DNA from: Burkholderiaceae bacterium
GTDB taxonomy: Bacteria; Pseudomonadota; Gammaproteobacteria; Burkholderiales; Burkholderiaceae_E
Direction: 5' to 3'
Assembly (NCBI GenBank): GCA_024637155.1
Contig: JAGXFR010000053.1
Location: forward strand, 1 to 42,100
DNA length: 42,100 nucleotides
A program made the position numbers and the translations under genes. This document shows positions 9,184-17,659 of the stretch, in pieces. The notes under the pieces are model-generated. The model did not search any database. It was not told the DNA's origin and was given only the letters and a program-made list of their open reading frames with translations. Positions within the stretch are counted from its first letter, which is position 1. Every line of letters starts with the position of its first letter.

Positions 9184-10621
9184 TCCCCTGGATGACGGGC
9201 CGGCGCCGGGCCATGGCGCCGCCCTGGACGCTTCGCTCGATGCCGCGCTCGCCGCGCTCGATGAACAGCTGCCGGGTGCGCGCATCGCCGTTGCCGTCTC
9301 GGGCGGGCGCGATTCGATCGCGCTGCTGCACGCGCTGGCGCGCCGCCAGCGGGCTGCGGTGGCGTTGAGCGTCGACCATGGCCTGCACGCCGATTCCGCG
9401 CAGTGGGTCGCTTGCGCACACCGCTGTGCCGATGCGCTGGGCGTGACGCTGCACACCGCGCGCGTGGAGCTTGCGGGGGTCGAGCGGCGCGGACTCGAGG
9501 AAGCGGCGCGCGTGGCGCGCTATCAGCGCCTGGCCGAGCAGTGCCGCAGCGCGGGGGCCAACGTGCTTGCCCTCGCGCATCATCTCGATGACGTCGCGGA
9601 GACGGTGTTGCTCCAGGCGCTGCGCGGCAGCGGTTTGGCCGGGATTGCAGCGATGCCGGCCCTGGCGCGCGACGACAGCGCCGAGAATGGGGAAGCGCCG
9701 AACGAATTGTGGCGCTGGCGCCCGCTGCTCGCGTTGCCGCGCGCCGCGATCGACGCCTACGTCGCCGCCCACGAGCTGGACTACGCGGAGGATCCGTCCA
9801 ACGCGGACACCCGCTTCGTGCGCAACGCGCTGCGCCTGCAGGTGCTCCCGGCCATCGCGCGCCACTTCCCGGCTTACCGCCAGACCCTGGCCCGGCTCGC
9901 CGGCAACGCCGCCGAGGCGCGGGCTTTGCTCGCGGAGGTGACCGCGGACGATCTCGAGACGGTAGGCGAACTCGACTCCGTGCTCGGCGACACGGTGCGC
10001 CTTTCGCGCTGGCTCGCTTTGCCGCACGAGCGCCAGGCGCTTGTGCTGCGCGCGTGGCTGGCCCGCCACGGCCTGCGTGCGCCATCGCGTGCCCGCCTGG
10101 AGGAGATGCAGCGCCAGCTGGCGCGCGCCGCTCCCGACGCCTCGGTGCTGCTCACCCATGAAACGCATCAGGTGCGGCGTTATCGCGACTGGATCGTCCT
10201 TGAGGCGCGGGCCGTGACGGCGCCGGCCACCGCCACCGGAGACGTATCGATCCGCTGGCAGGGCGAGGCGATCGTTGAATTGCCCCAGCTCGGCGGCCGG
10301 CTGCGCTTCGAGCCCGAGACGCGGGCGGGCGCTCCGGGCGTGGCCCGCGAGGCACTCGCGGCGCTGCCGCTGGTGCTGCGGGCGCGCCGCGGGCGCGAGC
10401 GGCTGCAGCCCTCGGCGGCGGGCCCGAGCCGCACCTTGAAGAATCTCTTCCAGGAGCACGGAGTGCCGAACTGGCAACGCGTGCGACTGCCGCTCGCCTA
10501 CCTGGATGAGCGCTTGCTGTGGGTTGCCGGGATCGGCTTCGACCGACGGGTGGCGGTCACCGCCGGCGAGCGCCTGACTCTGCGTTGGGAATCTGCCGAC
10601 ACCGGAAGTCACTTCATTTGA
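9149..10621 (+). CDS. tilS: tRNA(Ile)-lysidine synthetase TilS
   Basis: Converts C34 of the CAU-anticodon tRNA-Ile to lysidine using ATP and lysine, changing it to read AUA. The PP-loop [16 protein letters not shown] is followed by [13 protein letters not shown] and [23 protein letters not shown], all typical of the ATPase domain. The middle ([19 protein letters not shown]) and the C-terminal TilS domain ([40 protein letters not shown]) are complete, giving 490 aa from ATG 9149. This start lies 35 bp inside accA; later starts would still keep the PP-loop, so the exact N-terminus is uncertain. Confidence 0.94.
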   Translation: MAGSRKRPPRADPLDDGPAPGHGAALDASLDAALAALDEQLPGARIAVAVSGGRDSIALLHALARRQRAAVALSVDHGLHADSAQWVACAHRCADALGVTLHTARVELAGVERRGLEEAARVARYQRLAEQCRSAGANVLALAHHLDDVAETVLLQALRGSGLAGIAAMPALARDDSAENGEAPNELWRWRPLLALPRAAIDAYVAAHELDYAEDPSNADTRFVRNALRLQVLPAIARHFPAYRQTLARLAGNAAEARALLAEVTADDLETVGELDSVLGDTVRLSRWLALPHERQALVLRAWLARHGLRAPSRARLEEMQRQLARAAPDASVLLTHETHQVRRYRDWIVLEARAVTAPATATGDVSIRWQGEAIVELPQLGGRLRFEPETRAGAPGVAREALAALPLVLRARRGRERLQPSAAGPSRTLKNLFQEHGVPNWQRVRLPLAYLDERLLWVAGIGFDRRVAVTAGERLTLRWESADTGSHFI

Positions 10622-10646
10622 ACTGAAGTAGAACAACCTCTAAAAT
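10618..10646 (+). promoter_or_regulatory. Sigma70-type promoter of lysC
   Basis: TTGAAC at 10618-10623 and TAAAAT at 10641-10646 are separated by exactly 17 bp, five of six matches to consensus in the -10 and four of six in the -35. Transcription would start near 10653, about 20 nt before the lysC ATG. The -35 box overlaps the last codons of tilS. Confidence 0.7.
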
Positions 10647-10655
10647 AGTGAGGTT
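10635..10655 (+). other. Inverted repeat around the lysC -10 box
   Basis: AACCTC (10635-10640) and GAGGTT (10650-10655) form a perfect 6-bp inverted repeat, with the whole -10 hexamer in the 9-bp spacer and a short T run just after it. It could be an operator over the lysC promoter, or a weak terminator for tilS (AACCTC/GAGGTT followed by TT). Confidence 0.4.
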
Positions 10656-10673
10656 TTGTGACCCGGGATTGGC

Positions 10674-11954
10674 ATGGCGTTGATCGTTCACAAGTACGGC
10701 GGAACTTCGATGGGCTCGGCAGAGCGCATCCGCAATGTCTCCGAGCGGGTTGCCAAGTGGCACGCGGCAGGGCACCAGATGGTGGTGGTCCCCTCGGCCA
10801 TGGCGGGCGAAACCAACCGTTTGATCGCCTTGGCCAAGGAAATTGAACCCGACCCAGACAGTCGGGAACTCGACATGATTTCCGCCACCGGCGAGCAGGT
10901 GTCGGTTGGCTTGCTCGCCCTCGCGCTCAAGGCGCGCGACGTCCCCGCAGTCAGCTATGCCGGCTGGCAGGTGCCGGTGCGCACCGACAGTTCATTCGGC
11001 AAGGCGCGCATCCTCTCGATCGATGCCGAGCGCGTGCACGCCGACCTCGCCGCCGGACGGGTGGTGATCGTCACGGGCTTTCAGGGCGTCGACCCCGACG
11101 GTCACGTGACCACGCTGGGCCGCGGCGGCTCCGACACCTCGGCGGTGGCGGTGGCGGCCGCCCTGAAGGCTGACGAGTGCCTGATTTACACGGACGTCGA
11201 TGGCGTCTACACCACCGACCCCCGGATCGTTCCGGAGGCGCGGCGGATGGAGAAGATCACCTTTGAGGAAATGCTGGAAATGGCCAGCCTCGGCTCGAAG
11301 GTTCTGCAGATCCGTTCGGTCGAATTCGCCGGCAAGTACAAGGTCAAGACCCGCGTCCTGTCGAGCCTGACCCCGCCCGACATCGACCTCGCCCTGGAGG
11401 CGGCATCGGGGACCCTGATTACTTTCGAGGAAGATGAGACCATGGAAAAGGCGGTCATCTCGGGGATCGCGTTCAACCGCGACGAGGCAAAGATCACGCT
11501 GATGCGGGTGCCGGACCGGCCCGGAGTCGCGTTCCAGATTCTCGGCCCGGTCGCGGATGCCAACATCGATGTCGACATGATCATCCAGAACCAGTCGGTC
11601 GACGGGATGACCGATTTCTCTTTCACCGTGCACCGCAATGAGTACCAGAAGGCGCTCGGCGTGCTCGAGGCGCAGGTCCGATCCAGTATCGGCGGCGGCG
11701 AGATCGTCGGGGACCCGAAGATCTGCAAGGTTTCGGCAGTGGGCATCGGCATGCGTTCGCACGTGGGGATCGCGAGCCTGATGTTCCGCACGCTTTCCGA
11801 GGAAGGGATCAACATCCAGATGATTTCGACCTCCGAGATCAAGATCTCGGTGGTGATCGAGGACAAATACATGGAGCTCGCGGTGCGCGCGCTGCACAAG
11901 GCCTTCGGGCTCGAACACCGGTCTGGCGCGACCGAATCCGTTGCGGGCGTTTGA
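10674..11954 (+). CDS. lysC: Aspartate kinase (lysC type, tandem ACT domains)
   Basis: Phosphorylates aspartate, the first step toward lysine, threonine, methionine and diaminopimelate. The 426-residue protein has the kinase core (VHKYGGTSMGSAERIRNV, TLGRGGSDTSAVAVAAAL, YTDVDGVYTTDPR) and two C-terminal ACT domains (ITLMRVPDRPGVAFQILGPV, VSAVGIGMRSHVGIASLMF, IQMISTSEIKISVVI), so feedback inhibition by pathway end products is expected. A possible internal start at Met257 (ATG 11442), preceded by GAGGAAGATGAG, would yield a 170-residue regulatory beta subunit like that of alpha2-beta2 aspartokinases. It has its own promoter and is followed by tRNA-Ser. Confidence 0.96.
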   Translation: MALIVHKYGGTSMGSAERIRNVSERVAKWHAAGHQMVVVPSAMAGETNRLIALAKEIEPDPDSRELDMISATGEQVSVGLLALALKARDVPAVSYAGWQVPVRTDSSFGKARILSIDAERVHADLAAGRVVIVTGFQGVDPDGHVTTLGRGGSDTSAVAVAAALKADECLIYTDVDGVYTTDPRIVPEARRMEKITFEEMLEMASLGSKVLQIRSVEFAGKYKVKTRVLSSLTPPDIDLALEAASGTLITFEEDETMEKAVISGIAFNRDEAKITLMRVPDRPGVAFQILGPVADANIDVDMIIQNQSVDGMTDFSFTVHRNEYQKALGVLEAQVRSSIGGGEIVGDPKICKVSAVGIGMRSHVGIASLMFRTLSEEGINIQMISTSEIKISVVIEDKYMELAVRALHKAFGLEHRSGATESVAGV

Positions 11955-11979
11955 CCGGTGGGGGTGCTGTCGATACACT
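11951..11979 (+). promoter_or_regulatory. Sigma70-type promoter of tRNA-Ser
   Basis: TTGACC (11951-11956) and TACACT (11974-11979) are spaced by exactly 17 bp. The start would be near 11986, about 18 nt before the mature tRNA 5' end. The -35 box overlaps the lysC stop codon (TGA at 11952-11954), so the tRNA can be transcribed independently of lysC. Confidence 0.72.
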
Positions 11980-12003
11980 GCGGCTCGCTCGTGAAACGAG
12001 TCC

Positions 12004-12096
12004 GGAGACGTGGCCGAGAGGTCGAAGGCACTCCCCTGCTAAGGGAGCATGCGGGCAAAACCTGCATCGAGGGTTCGAATCCCTCCGTCTCCGCCA
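12004..12096 (+). tRNA. tRNA-Ser, anticodon GCT
   Basis: Acceptor strands GGAGACG (12004-12010) and CGTCTCC (12086-12092) pair perfectly, followed by discriminator G and an encoded CCA. The anticodon stem CTCCC/GGGAG encloses loop CTGCTAA with anticodon GCT at 12038-12040, which reads AGC and AGU serine codons. A long variable arm follows (GCGGGCAAAACCTGC), as expected for class II tRNA-Ser, then the T arm GAGGGTTCGAATCCCTC. Length is 93 nt including CCA. Confidence 0.97.
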
Positions 12097-12154
12097 ACTG
12101 GCGTTTGCCGCGCCAACACACCCAGGAACCATACTGACCTGCTGCTTCGGACCA

Positions 12155-12177
12155 GCACGCTCGGCTTTGCCGCGTGC
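12155..12177 (+). other. Stem-loop between tRNA-Ser and the Nfn/Kor operon
   Basis: GCACG (12155-12159) pairs with CGTGC (12173-12177), and CGGC (12062-equivalent inner arm at 12162-12165) pairs with GCCG (12169-12172) around a TTT loop, with a 2-nt bulge. There is no T tract after it, so it is at best a processing or Rho-type end for the tRNA transcript. The rest of 12097-12232 shows nothing I can name apart from the purine-rich ribosome binding site before 12233. Confidence 0.3.
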
Positions 12178-12232
12178 GTGCCGACGCCGTAACCGATGAA
12201 CGCAATTGCTGGCTGACCGAGAGGAAAACGAG

Positions 12233-13105
12233 ATGGCCGATTTCGAAATCGTCACGAGAGAGGATTTCTCCGACGTTACCTACCTGCTGGAGATCCGGCA
12301 TCCGTTGATGGCCAGGGCGGCCCGCCCGGGGCAGTTCGTGATCGCCATGCTCCACGAGCACGGTGAGCGGATCCCGCTCACCATCGCAGACTTCGATCGG
12401 GACAAGGGGACGATCACGCTGGTGATCCAGGCCGTGGGCAAGACCACCCGCGAAATGCAGCAGGTCTGCCAGGTGGGCACCAAGCTTTACGGACTCGTGG
12501 GACCGATGGGCCTGCCCAGCGAGATCGGGCACGCCAAGAAGGCGATCTGCGTGGGCGGCGGACTGGGAGTCGCGCCGATCTACCCGCAGGCCCGCGCGCT
12601 CAAGGAGAGCGGCGCATACGTCATCGGCATCGTCGGTTTCCGCAGCAAGGAGCTCGTGTTCTGGGAAGAGAAATTCAAGGCGGTCTGCGATGAGTTCATC
12701 ATCTGCACCGACGATGGTTCGGCCGGCATCAAGGGCCTGGTCACCGACGGGATCAAGCTGGCGCTCACCCGGCACGCGGACATCGACGAGGCCATCGCGA
12801 TCGGCCCGCCGGTGATGATGAAGGCGGCTGCCGAGGCAACCCGCGAGCGCAAGATCAAGACGATGGTCAGCCTGAACCCGGTCATGGTCGACGGCACCGG
12901 GATGTGCGGCGGCTGCCGCGTCACGATCGGGGATCAGGTCAAGTTCGCCTGCGTCGACGGTCCCGATTTCGACGGACACAAGGTGGACTTCGACGACCTG
13001 ATGTCGCGGCTGCGCCGCTACAAGGATGTGGAGAAGGCGGCCGTGGAGCGCTGGAGCGAAACCTGCCGGATGCCCGACGTTCGCGAAGTGTCCCGCGCGA
13101 AATAG
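12233..13105 (+). CDS. NfnA-like ferredoxin/NAD(P) reductase subunit (flavin + [2Fe-2S])
   Basis: Resembles the small subunit of NADH-dependent ferredoxin:NADP oxidoreductase (NfnA), also known as the sulfide dehydrogenase beta subunit, and related to PyrK. Of 290 residues, the N-terminal half is the flavin-binding beta barrel (ARPGQFVIAMLHEHGERIPL), the middle is the dinucleotide-binding fold starting ICVGGGLGVAPIYPQA, and the C-terminal MVDGTGMCGGCRVTIG segment with Cys225, Cys228 and Cys240 fits a [2Fe-2S] site. ATG 12233 follows GAGAGGAAAACGAG. It is first in a five-gene operon with NfnB-like, KorA, KorB and a ferredoxin-fusion gene, so it probably exchanges electrons between ferredoxin and NAD(P)H. 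Confidence 0.88.
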   Translation: MADFEIVTREDFSDVTYLLEIRHPLMARAARPGQFVIAMLHEHGERIPLTIADFDRDKGTITLVIQAVGKTTREMQQVCQVGTKLYGLVGPMGLPSEIGHAKKAICVGGGLGVAPIYPQARALKESGAYVIGIVGFRSKELVFWEEKFKAVCDEFIICTDDGSAGIKGLVTDGIKLALTRHADIDEAIAIGPPVMMKAAAEATRERKIKTMVSLNPVMVDGTGMCGGCRVTIGDQVKFACVDGPDFDGHKVDFDDLMSRLRRYKDVEKAAVERWSETCRMPDVREVSRAK

Positions 13106-13175
13106 AAACGAATGAAGCGTGCTCCGGACGACCGGGGCGCCCGTACTGGAAATACCTGAGGAGCGTAGGCAGCAA

Positions 13176-14675
13176 ATGGCGAAGAAAAAGACGATTCGGA
13201 CCATTCCGCAGGAACGCACGCCGATGCGCGAGCAGCCGGCTGCGGAGCGGTCCCGCAATTTCACCGAAGTCAGTCTCGGCTACAGCCTGGTCGAGGCCCT
13301 GCGCGAGGCCGAACGTTGCCTGATGTGCGCGGATCCCAAGTGCATTGCGGGTTGTCCGGTGAGCATCGACATTCCTGCCTTCATCGAGCAGATGAACGGC
13401 AAGGACTTCCGCGGCGCCTATGACGTGATCGCGCGCACCAACCTGCTGCCGGCCGTCTGCGGCCGGGTCTGCCCGCAGGAGAACCAGTGCGAGGGCGTGT
13501 GCGTGGTCGGCGAGACCCTCGAACCGGTGGCGATCGGGCGCCTGGAGCGCTTTGTCGGCGATCTGGCGATCGAGAAGGGCTGGGCCAACATCCCCTATGT
13601 GGAGCCCAGTGGCTTCAAGGTCGGGATCGTCGGATCCGGGCCGGCGGGCATGGCCTGCGCGGCCGACATGGCCAAGGCGGGCTGTGACGTCACCGTGTAC
13701 GAGGCCTTTCACCAGCCTGGCGGCGTGCTGCGCTACGGGATCCCGGACTTCCGCCTGCCCAACGCCGTGATCGACGCCGAAATCGCCAACCTCGCGAAGC
13801 TCGGCGTGAAGTTCGAGAACAACACGCTGGTGGGGCGGCTCTTCACGATTGAGCAGATGATCACCGAACTGGGCTTTCACACGGTGTTCATCGGCACGGG
13901 AGCAGGCTACCCGACGATGCTCGGGGTGCCCGGCGATTCGCTCAACGGCGTGCTCTCGGCCAACGAGCTGCTGACGCGCTGCAATCTGATGCGGGCCAAG
14001 GATTTCCCGAATTTCGACACGCCGATGCCGATCGGTCGGCGCGTCGCGGTCATCGGTTCGGGCAACACGGCGATGGACGCCACCCGGGTGTGTCGCCGGC
14101 TCGGTGCGGAAAAGGTTTACTGCGTCTACCGGCGCACGCAGGCCGAGAGCCCGGCCCGGGCCGAGGAACTGCACCACGCGATGGAGGAGGGGGTCGAGTT
14201 CCACTGGCTGACCGCTCCGGTCGCGGTGCTGGACGATGGCACCGGTTCGGTGCGCGGCATGCGCTGCGTGCGCATGGAACTCGGCGAGCCCGACTCCTCC
14301 GGACGGCGGCGTCCGGTGGTGGTCGCGGGCAGCGAGCACGAGTTCGAGTGCGATATGGTCGTCTATGCGATCGGCACCAACGCCAATCCGATCATCGGCC
14401 AGACCTCGCGGCTCGAATTGAACAAGTGGGGTTACATCTCGGCGGATGATTCTCTCGAGACTTCGATCTCGGGTGTCTTCGCGGGCGGTGACATCGTCAC
14501 CGGCGCGGCGACCGTGATCGAGGCGATGGGCGCCGGGCGGCGGGCCGCTGCGGCGATGAAGAGCTATCTGGGAATCCTCGATCTGAGCGGGGCGGACACG
14601 GCGGGCGGCGACGCGCCGACGTTGTTCGGGATGGACCGGCGCATGCACAACTTTGCACGCGTGCAGGTCGGCTAG
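13176..14675 (+). CDS. NfnB-like NADPH-dependent flavoprotein (glutamate-synthase small-chain family)
   Basis: Family of the NfnB/GltD-type NADPH oxidoreductases. The N-terminal domain has eight cysteines (48, 51, 56, 60 and 95, 99, 105, 109) arranged for two [4Fe-4S] clusters. The FAD site is VGIVGSGPAGMACAADMAKAG (153 onward), the NADPH site is VAVIGSGNTAMDATRVCRRLG, and the closing FAD motif is SGVFAGGDIVTGAATVIEAM. Length 499 aa from ATG 13176, with AGGAG upstream near 13158. GltD normally pairs with GltB; no gltB is here and the immediate partner is NfnA-like, which argues for a ferredoxin:NADPH role rather than glutamate synthesis. Computer annotation may still call it a glutamate synthase subunit. 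Confidence 0.9.
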   Translation: MAKKKTIRTIPQERTPMREQPAAERSRNFTEVSLGYSLVEALREAERCLMCADPKCIAGCPVSIDIPAFIEQMNGKDFRGAYDVIARTNLLPAVCGRVCPQENQCEGVCVVGETLEPVAIGRLERFVGDLAIEKGWANIPYVEPSGFKVGIVGSGPAGMACAADMAKAGCDVTVYEAFHQPGGVLRYGIPDFRLPNAVIDAEIANLAKLGVKFENNTLVGRLFTIEQMITELGFHTVFIGTGAGYPTMLGVPGDSLNGVLSANELLTRCNLMRAKDFPNFDTPMPIGRRVAVIGSGNTAMDATRVCRRLGAEKVYCVYRRTQAESPARAEELHHAMEEGVEFHWLTAPVAVLDDGTGSVRGMRCVRMELGEPDSSGRRRPVVVAGSEHEFECDMVVYAIGTNANPIIGQTSRLELNKWGYISADDSLETSISGVFAGGDIVTGAATVIEAMGAGRRAAAAMKSYLGILDLSGADTAGGDAPTLFGMDRRMHNFARVQVG

Positions 14676-14742
14676 GCACGAAGAGAGCCGGTCGCGACGC
14701 GACCGGCGATGCAACGCGACAACACGGTACGACGGGACGAAC

Positions 14743-16647
14743 ATGAACGAGGCGATGACGGCACACAAGAAAGCGCAGGCACAGGCCGTGCCCAAGAAGG
14801 CGGCCAAGACGCTCCAGGTGCTCACCGAGCACGTGATCGAAGTGATCAGCGACTCGGGCGAGGGCGCGCAGCGCTGCGGCCAGGCGCTCGGCGGGCTGGC
14901 GGCCAAGATGGGCAACGGTGTCTGGACGGTGGAGATCATTCCGGCCGAGATTCGGCCTCCGGCGCGCAGCGTCGCGGGTGCGAGCGGCAACCGCATCCGG
15001 ATCGGGTCCAAGCGCGTCACCAACTGCGGCGACGAGGCTGACCTCGTGGTGGCCTTCAACGAGCAAGTGCTGCTCGGTCGGGTGCGCGCGCGCGAGCTCA
15101 AGGCCGGCTGCATCATCCTGCTCGAGGACATGTGGCGCACCAATGCCGACCCGGAAATCGTCGAAGCCTATATCGAGACGCACGACGAACTGATCGCCGC
15201 GGGCTTCGCGGTTCTCGAGGTGCCGATGGAGCGCGAGAGCCGGACCATCGTCTCGGATCCGCGCAAGGGCAAGAACATGTTTGCGCTCGGCGTGCTCGCC
15301 AGCATCTACAGCCTGGATCTGGAGATGGCCCGCGAGCAGATCGCGGTGACCTTCGGCAAGAAGGCGAAGAGCGTGATCGACGTCAACATCCGGCTGCTCA
15401 ATGCCGGACACGCCTGGGCCGAAGCCAACCTCGATTTCAAGTACAGCATCCCGGCCGAGCGTCCGACCGAACCGCAGATCGTCCTGAACGGCAACACCTC
15501 GCTCGCGCTCGGCGTGCTCGCCTCGGGGATGGAAATCTGTGCGATGTATCCGATCACGCCGGCCACCTCGGCGTCGCATTATCTGAGCGACGTGTTCGAA
15601 AAGGTGGGCGGGATCGTCCATCAGGCCGAAGACGAGATTGCCGCCTGCGCGTTCGCCATCGGCTCGTCCTATGCCGGCAAGTGCACGGTGACGATCACCT
15701 CGGGCCCCGGCTATTCGCTCAAACAGGAAGCGATCGGGCTGGCGGTGATGGGCGAGATTCCGCTTGTCGTGGTCAACGTCCAGCGCGGCGGCCCGAGTAC
15801 CGGCCAGCCGACCAAGGGCGAGCAGGCCGACCTGCTCACCACGGTGTATGGCAGCCACGGCGACGCACCCAAGGTCGTGATGGCGGTCTCCACCATCGAG
15901 GAATGCTTCTACTCGATGATCACTGCGCGCAAGATCGCAGAGACCTTCAACATGGTCGTGGTGGTGCTCTCCGACGCGCACCTCGCCTCCTCGCAGCAGC
16001 CCTTTACCCGTCCGCAGTTTTCCGAGGACTGGATGGCCCCGCCCATCGACCAGAGTCCCGTTCCGGCCGGCATGAAGCCCTACGACTGGGACGAGGAGAC
16101 GGGCCTGGCGCGGCGCTTCATCCCCGGTCAGCCCGGCGGGATGCACACGCTCACCGGTCTGGCGCACGACAGCAACAGCAAGGTCGCCTATGACGCGGAC
16201 ACCAACGAGAAGACGCTGCGCCTGCGCAGCCTGAAGCTCGCGGCACTGCAGAAAACGCTCACCGCGCCGCCGGTGTTCGGCGGTCCGGAAGGCGATCTGC
16301 TGGTCGTCGGCTGGGGCAGCACGCGCGGGACGATCGAAGAGGTCGTCGCGGGCCTGCGGGCAGAAGGCAAGAAGGTCTCCTCACTCCACCTGACCTTCCT
16401 GCAGCCGATGGCCTCCGGAATCAAGGAGATCATGCAGAAGTTCAAGAAGGTGATGACCGTCGAGAACAACTGGTCGGACAAGTCCGAGGACAAGCTCATC
16501 GACGAGGACAACCGGCGTTACGCGGCGCTGGCGATGATGCTGCGCGCGCGCTACCTGGTCGACGTCGATTGCTGGAGCGAGGCACAGGGCCGGGCGATCA
16601 AACCCGGCGTCGTGCGCCAGGCGCTCCTCAAGAAACTGCAGAACTGA
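14743..16647 (+). CDS. korA: 2-oxoacid:ferredoxin oxidoreductase, gamma-alpha fusion subunit (KorA)
   Basis: Large subunit of the CoA-acylating 2-oxoacid:ferredoxin oxidoreductases, most likely acting on 2-oxoglutarate. The 634 residues start with a basic leader (about 1-25), then the gamma domain (ISDSGEGAQRCGQALGGLAA through about 215), then the alpha pyrimidine-binding domain (NTSLALGVLASGMEICAMYP, ITPATSASHYLSDVF, QAEDEIAACAFAIGSSYAG, TSGPGYSLKQEAIGLAVMGE, VNVQRGGPSTGQPTKGEQAD). The C-terminal part is the transketolase-C-like domain (GDLLVVGWGSTRGTIEEVV). ATG 14743 was taken as the start. It sits 11 bp before korB. The GPSTGQPTK block is the CoA/2-oxoacid signature shared with KorA and PorA. 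Confidence 0.93.
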   Translation: MNEAMTAHKKAQAQAVPKKAAKTLQVLTEHVIEVISDSGEGAQRCGQALGGLAAKMGNGVWTVEIIPAEIRPPARSVAGASGNRIRIGSKRVTNCGDEADLVVAFNEQVLLGRVRARELKAGCIILLEDMWRTNADPEIVEAYIETHDELIAAGFAVLEVPMERESRTIVSDPRKGKNMFALGVLASIYSLDLEMAREQIAVTFGKKAKSVIDVNIRLLNAGHAWAEANLDFKYSIPAERPTEPQIVLNGNTSLALGVLASGMEICAMYPITPATSASHYLSDVFEKVGGIVHQAEDEIAACAFAIGSSYAGKCTVTITSGPGYSLKQEAIGLAVMGEIPLVVVNVQRGGPSTGQPTKGEQADLLTTVYGSHGDAPKVVMAVSTIEECFYSMITARKIAETFNMVVVVLSDAHLASSQQPFTRPQFSEDWMAPPIDQSPVPAGMKPYDWDEETGLARRFIPGQPGGMHTLTGLAHDSNSKVAYDADTNEKTLRLRSLKLAALQKTLTAPPVFGGPEGDLLVVGWGSTRGTIEEVVAGLRAEGKKVSSLHLTFLQPMASGIKEIMQKFKKVMTVENNWSDKSEDKLIDEDNRRYAALAMMLRARYLVDVDCWSEAQGRAIKPGVVRQALLKKLQN

Positions 16648-16658
16648 GAGGTTTCATC

Positions 16659-17612
16659 ATGACCATTGCACCCACCGAATGCCTGCTTAAGCTCTACGAG
16701 AAACGCAATCAGATCGAGGACTACCAGAGCGGCGTGCCGCGCTGGTGTACCGGTTGCGGCGACAACGCGATCCTCGCCGCCGTCCAGCGCATCTGCCGGG
16801 ACGAGAACCTGCGCCCCGAGAGGACCGTGTTCGTCTCCGGGATCGGCTGCTCGAGCCGCTTCCCGCATTACATGAATACCTACGGGTTCCACGGGATCCA
16901 CGGGCGTGCGCTGCCGGTTGCCGAGGGCATCAAGATGGCGCGACCCGACCTCACGGTGTTCGTCAACACCGGCGACGGCGACTGCTGCTCGATCGGCGCG
17001 GCGCACTGGATTCATGCCGTGCGCTACAACATGAACATGACCGTGATGCTGCATGACAACCAGATCTACGGTCTGACCAAGAAGCAGGCTTCGCCGACCT
17101 CGCCGATCGGCACCAAGAGCAACACCACGCCGCGCGGCTCTTACCTCGAGGCGATGCACCCACTGAGCGTTACGCTGGGCATCGAGAACGTGTCCTTCGT
17201 GGCGCAGGTCGTCGACTGGATCCCGGAAGTGCTCTACCAGGTCCTGAACGCCGCCTACCACCACAAGGGCTTCTCGTTCGTGCGCATCATCCAGCGCTGC
17301 CCCGAGTGGCTGCCCAAGATGTTCGAGCCCTACGTCAACGACCCGAGCCGCGTCCAGCTGCTGCATCACGAGAACGGCCTGAAGTTGAGCGCCGGCGTCT
17401 CCAAGGTCTACCGCAACCAGCTCGAGCACGATCCCTCGAACATGAACCGGGCCCGCGAGATCATCTCGTCGAGTGACCCGATTCCGGTTGGAATCCTGTT
17501 CCAGGACAAGACGGTCCCCTGCTACGAGGACATTCGCAACGCCGGTCATCCGCGCACGACCGAGTACGTCCGGGCCGGCCTCGAGGCCGAGTTCGACAAG
17601 TTCTCCGTGTAA
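16659..17612 (+). CDS. korB: 2-oxoacid:ferredoxin oxidoreductase beta subunit (KorB)
   Basis: Thiamine-diphosphate and [4Fe-4S] subunit partnering KorA. In 317 residues: RWCTGCGDNAILAAVQ (Cys30, Cys33), GIGCSSRFPHYMNTYGFHGI (Cys64) and QRCPEW (Cys214) supply the cluster ligands typical of this family. NTGDGDCCSIG (GDG at 105-107) with Asn134 in HDNQIYGLTKKQASPTS forms the TPP/Mg site. The start ATG 16659 is 11 bp after the korA stop. With the two NAD(P)H-linked flavoproteins upstream, it suggests a 2-oxoglutarate:NAD(P) oxidoreductase assembly. I recall such an enzyme described from the denitrifying aromatic degrader Azoarcus evansii; the comparison is from memory. Confidence 0.94.
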   Translation: MTIAPTECLLKLYEKRNQIEDYQSGVPRWCTGCGDNAILAAVQRICRDENLRPERTVFVSGIGCSSRFPHYMNTYGFHGIHGRALPVAEGIKMARPDLTVFVNTGDGDCCSIGAAHWIHAVRYNMNMTVMLHDNQIYGLTKKQASPTSPIGTKSNTTPRGSYLEAMHPLSVTLGIENVSFVAQVVDWIPEVLYQVLNAAYHHKGFSFVRIIQRCPEWLPKMFEPYVNDPSRVQLLHHENGLKLSAGVSKVYRNQLEHDPSNMNRAREIISSSDPIPVGILFQDKTVPCYEDIRNAGHPRTTEYVRAGLEAEFDKFSV

Positions 17613-17659
17613 CCCTGCGGCAGCTCCCCACGAAACCAGTCAACCAAGCGCACACGAAA

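Noticed and set aside
10621..10673. Lysine riboswitch upstream of lysC
   Set aside because: The leader is only about 20-50 nt, far too short for that riboswitch.
13176..14675. Glutamate synthase small subunit (gltD) as the primary call
   Set aside because: No gltB partner nearby; the NfnA-like and Kor neighbours fit a ferredoxin/NADPH role better.
11207..15143. Very long minus-strand open frames (685 and 734 codons) opposite lysC, tRNA-Ser and the Nfn-like genes
   Set aside because: They run through a tRNA gene and recognised proteins; composition is Arg/His/Asp-rich and repetitive.
14497..16167. Minus-strand frame of 556 codons opposite korA
   Set aside because: Antisense to a clear KorA; no motif or signal of its own.
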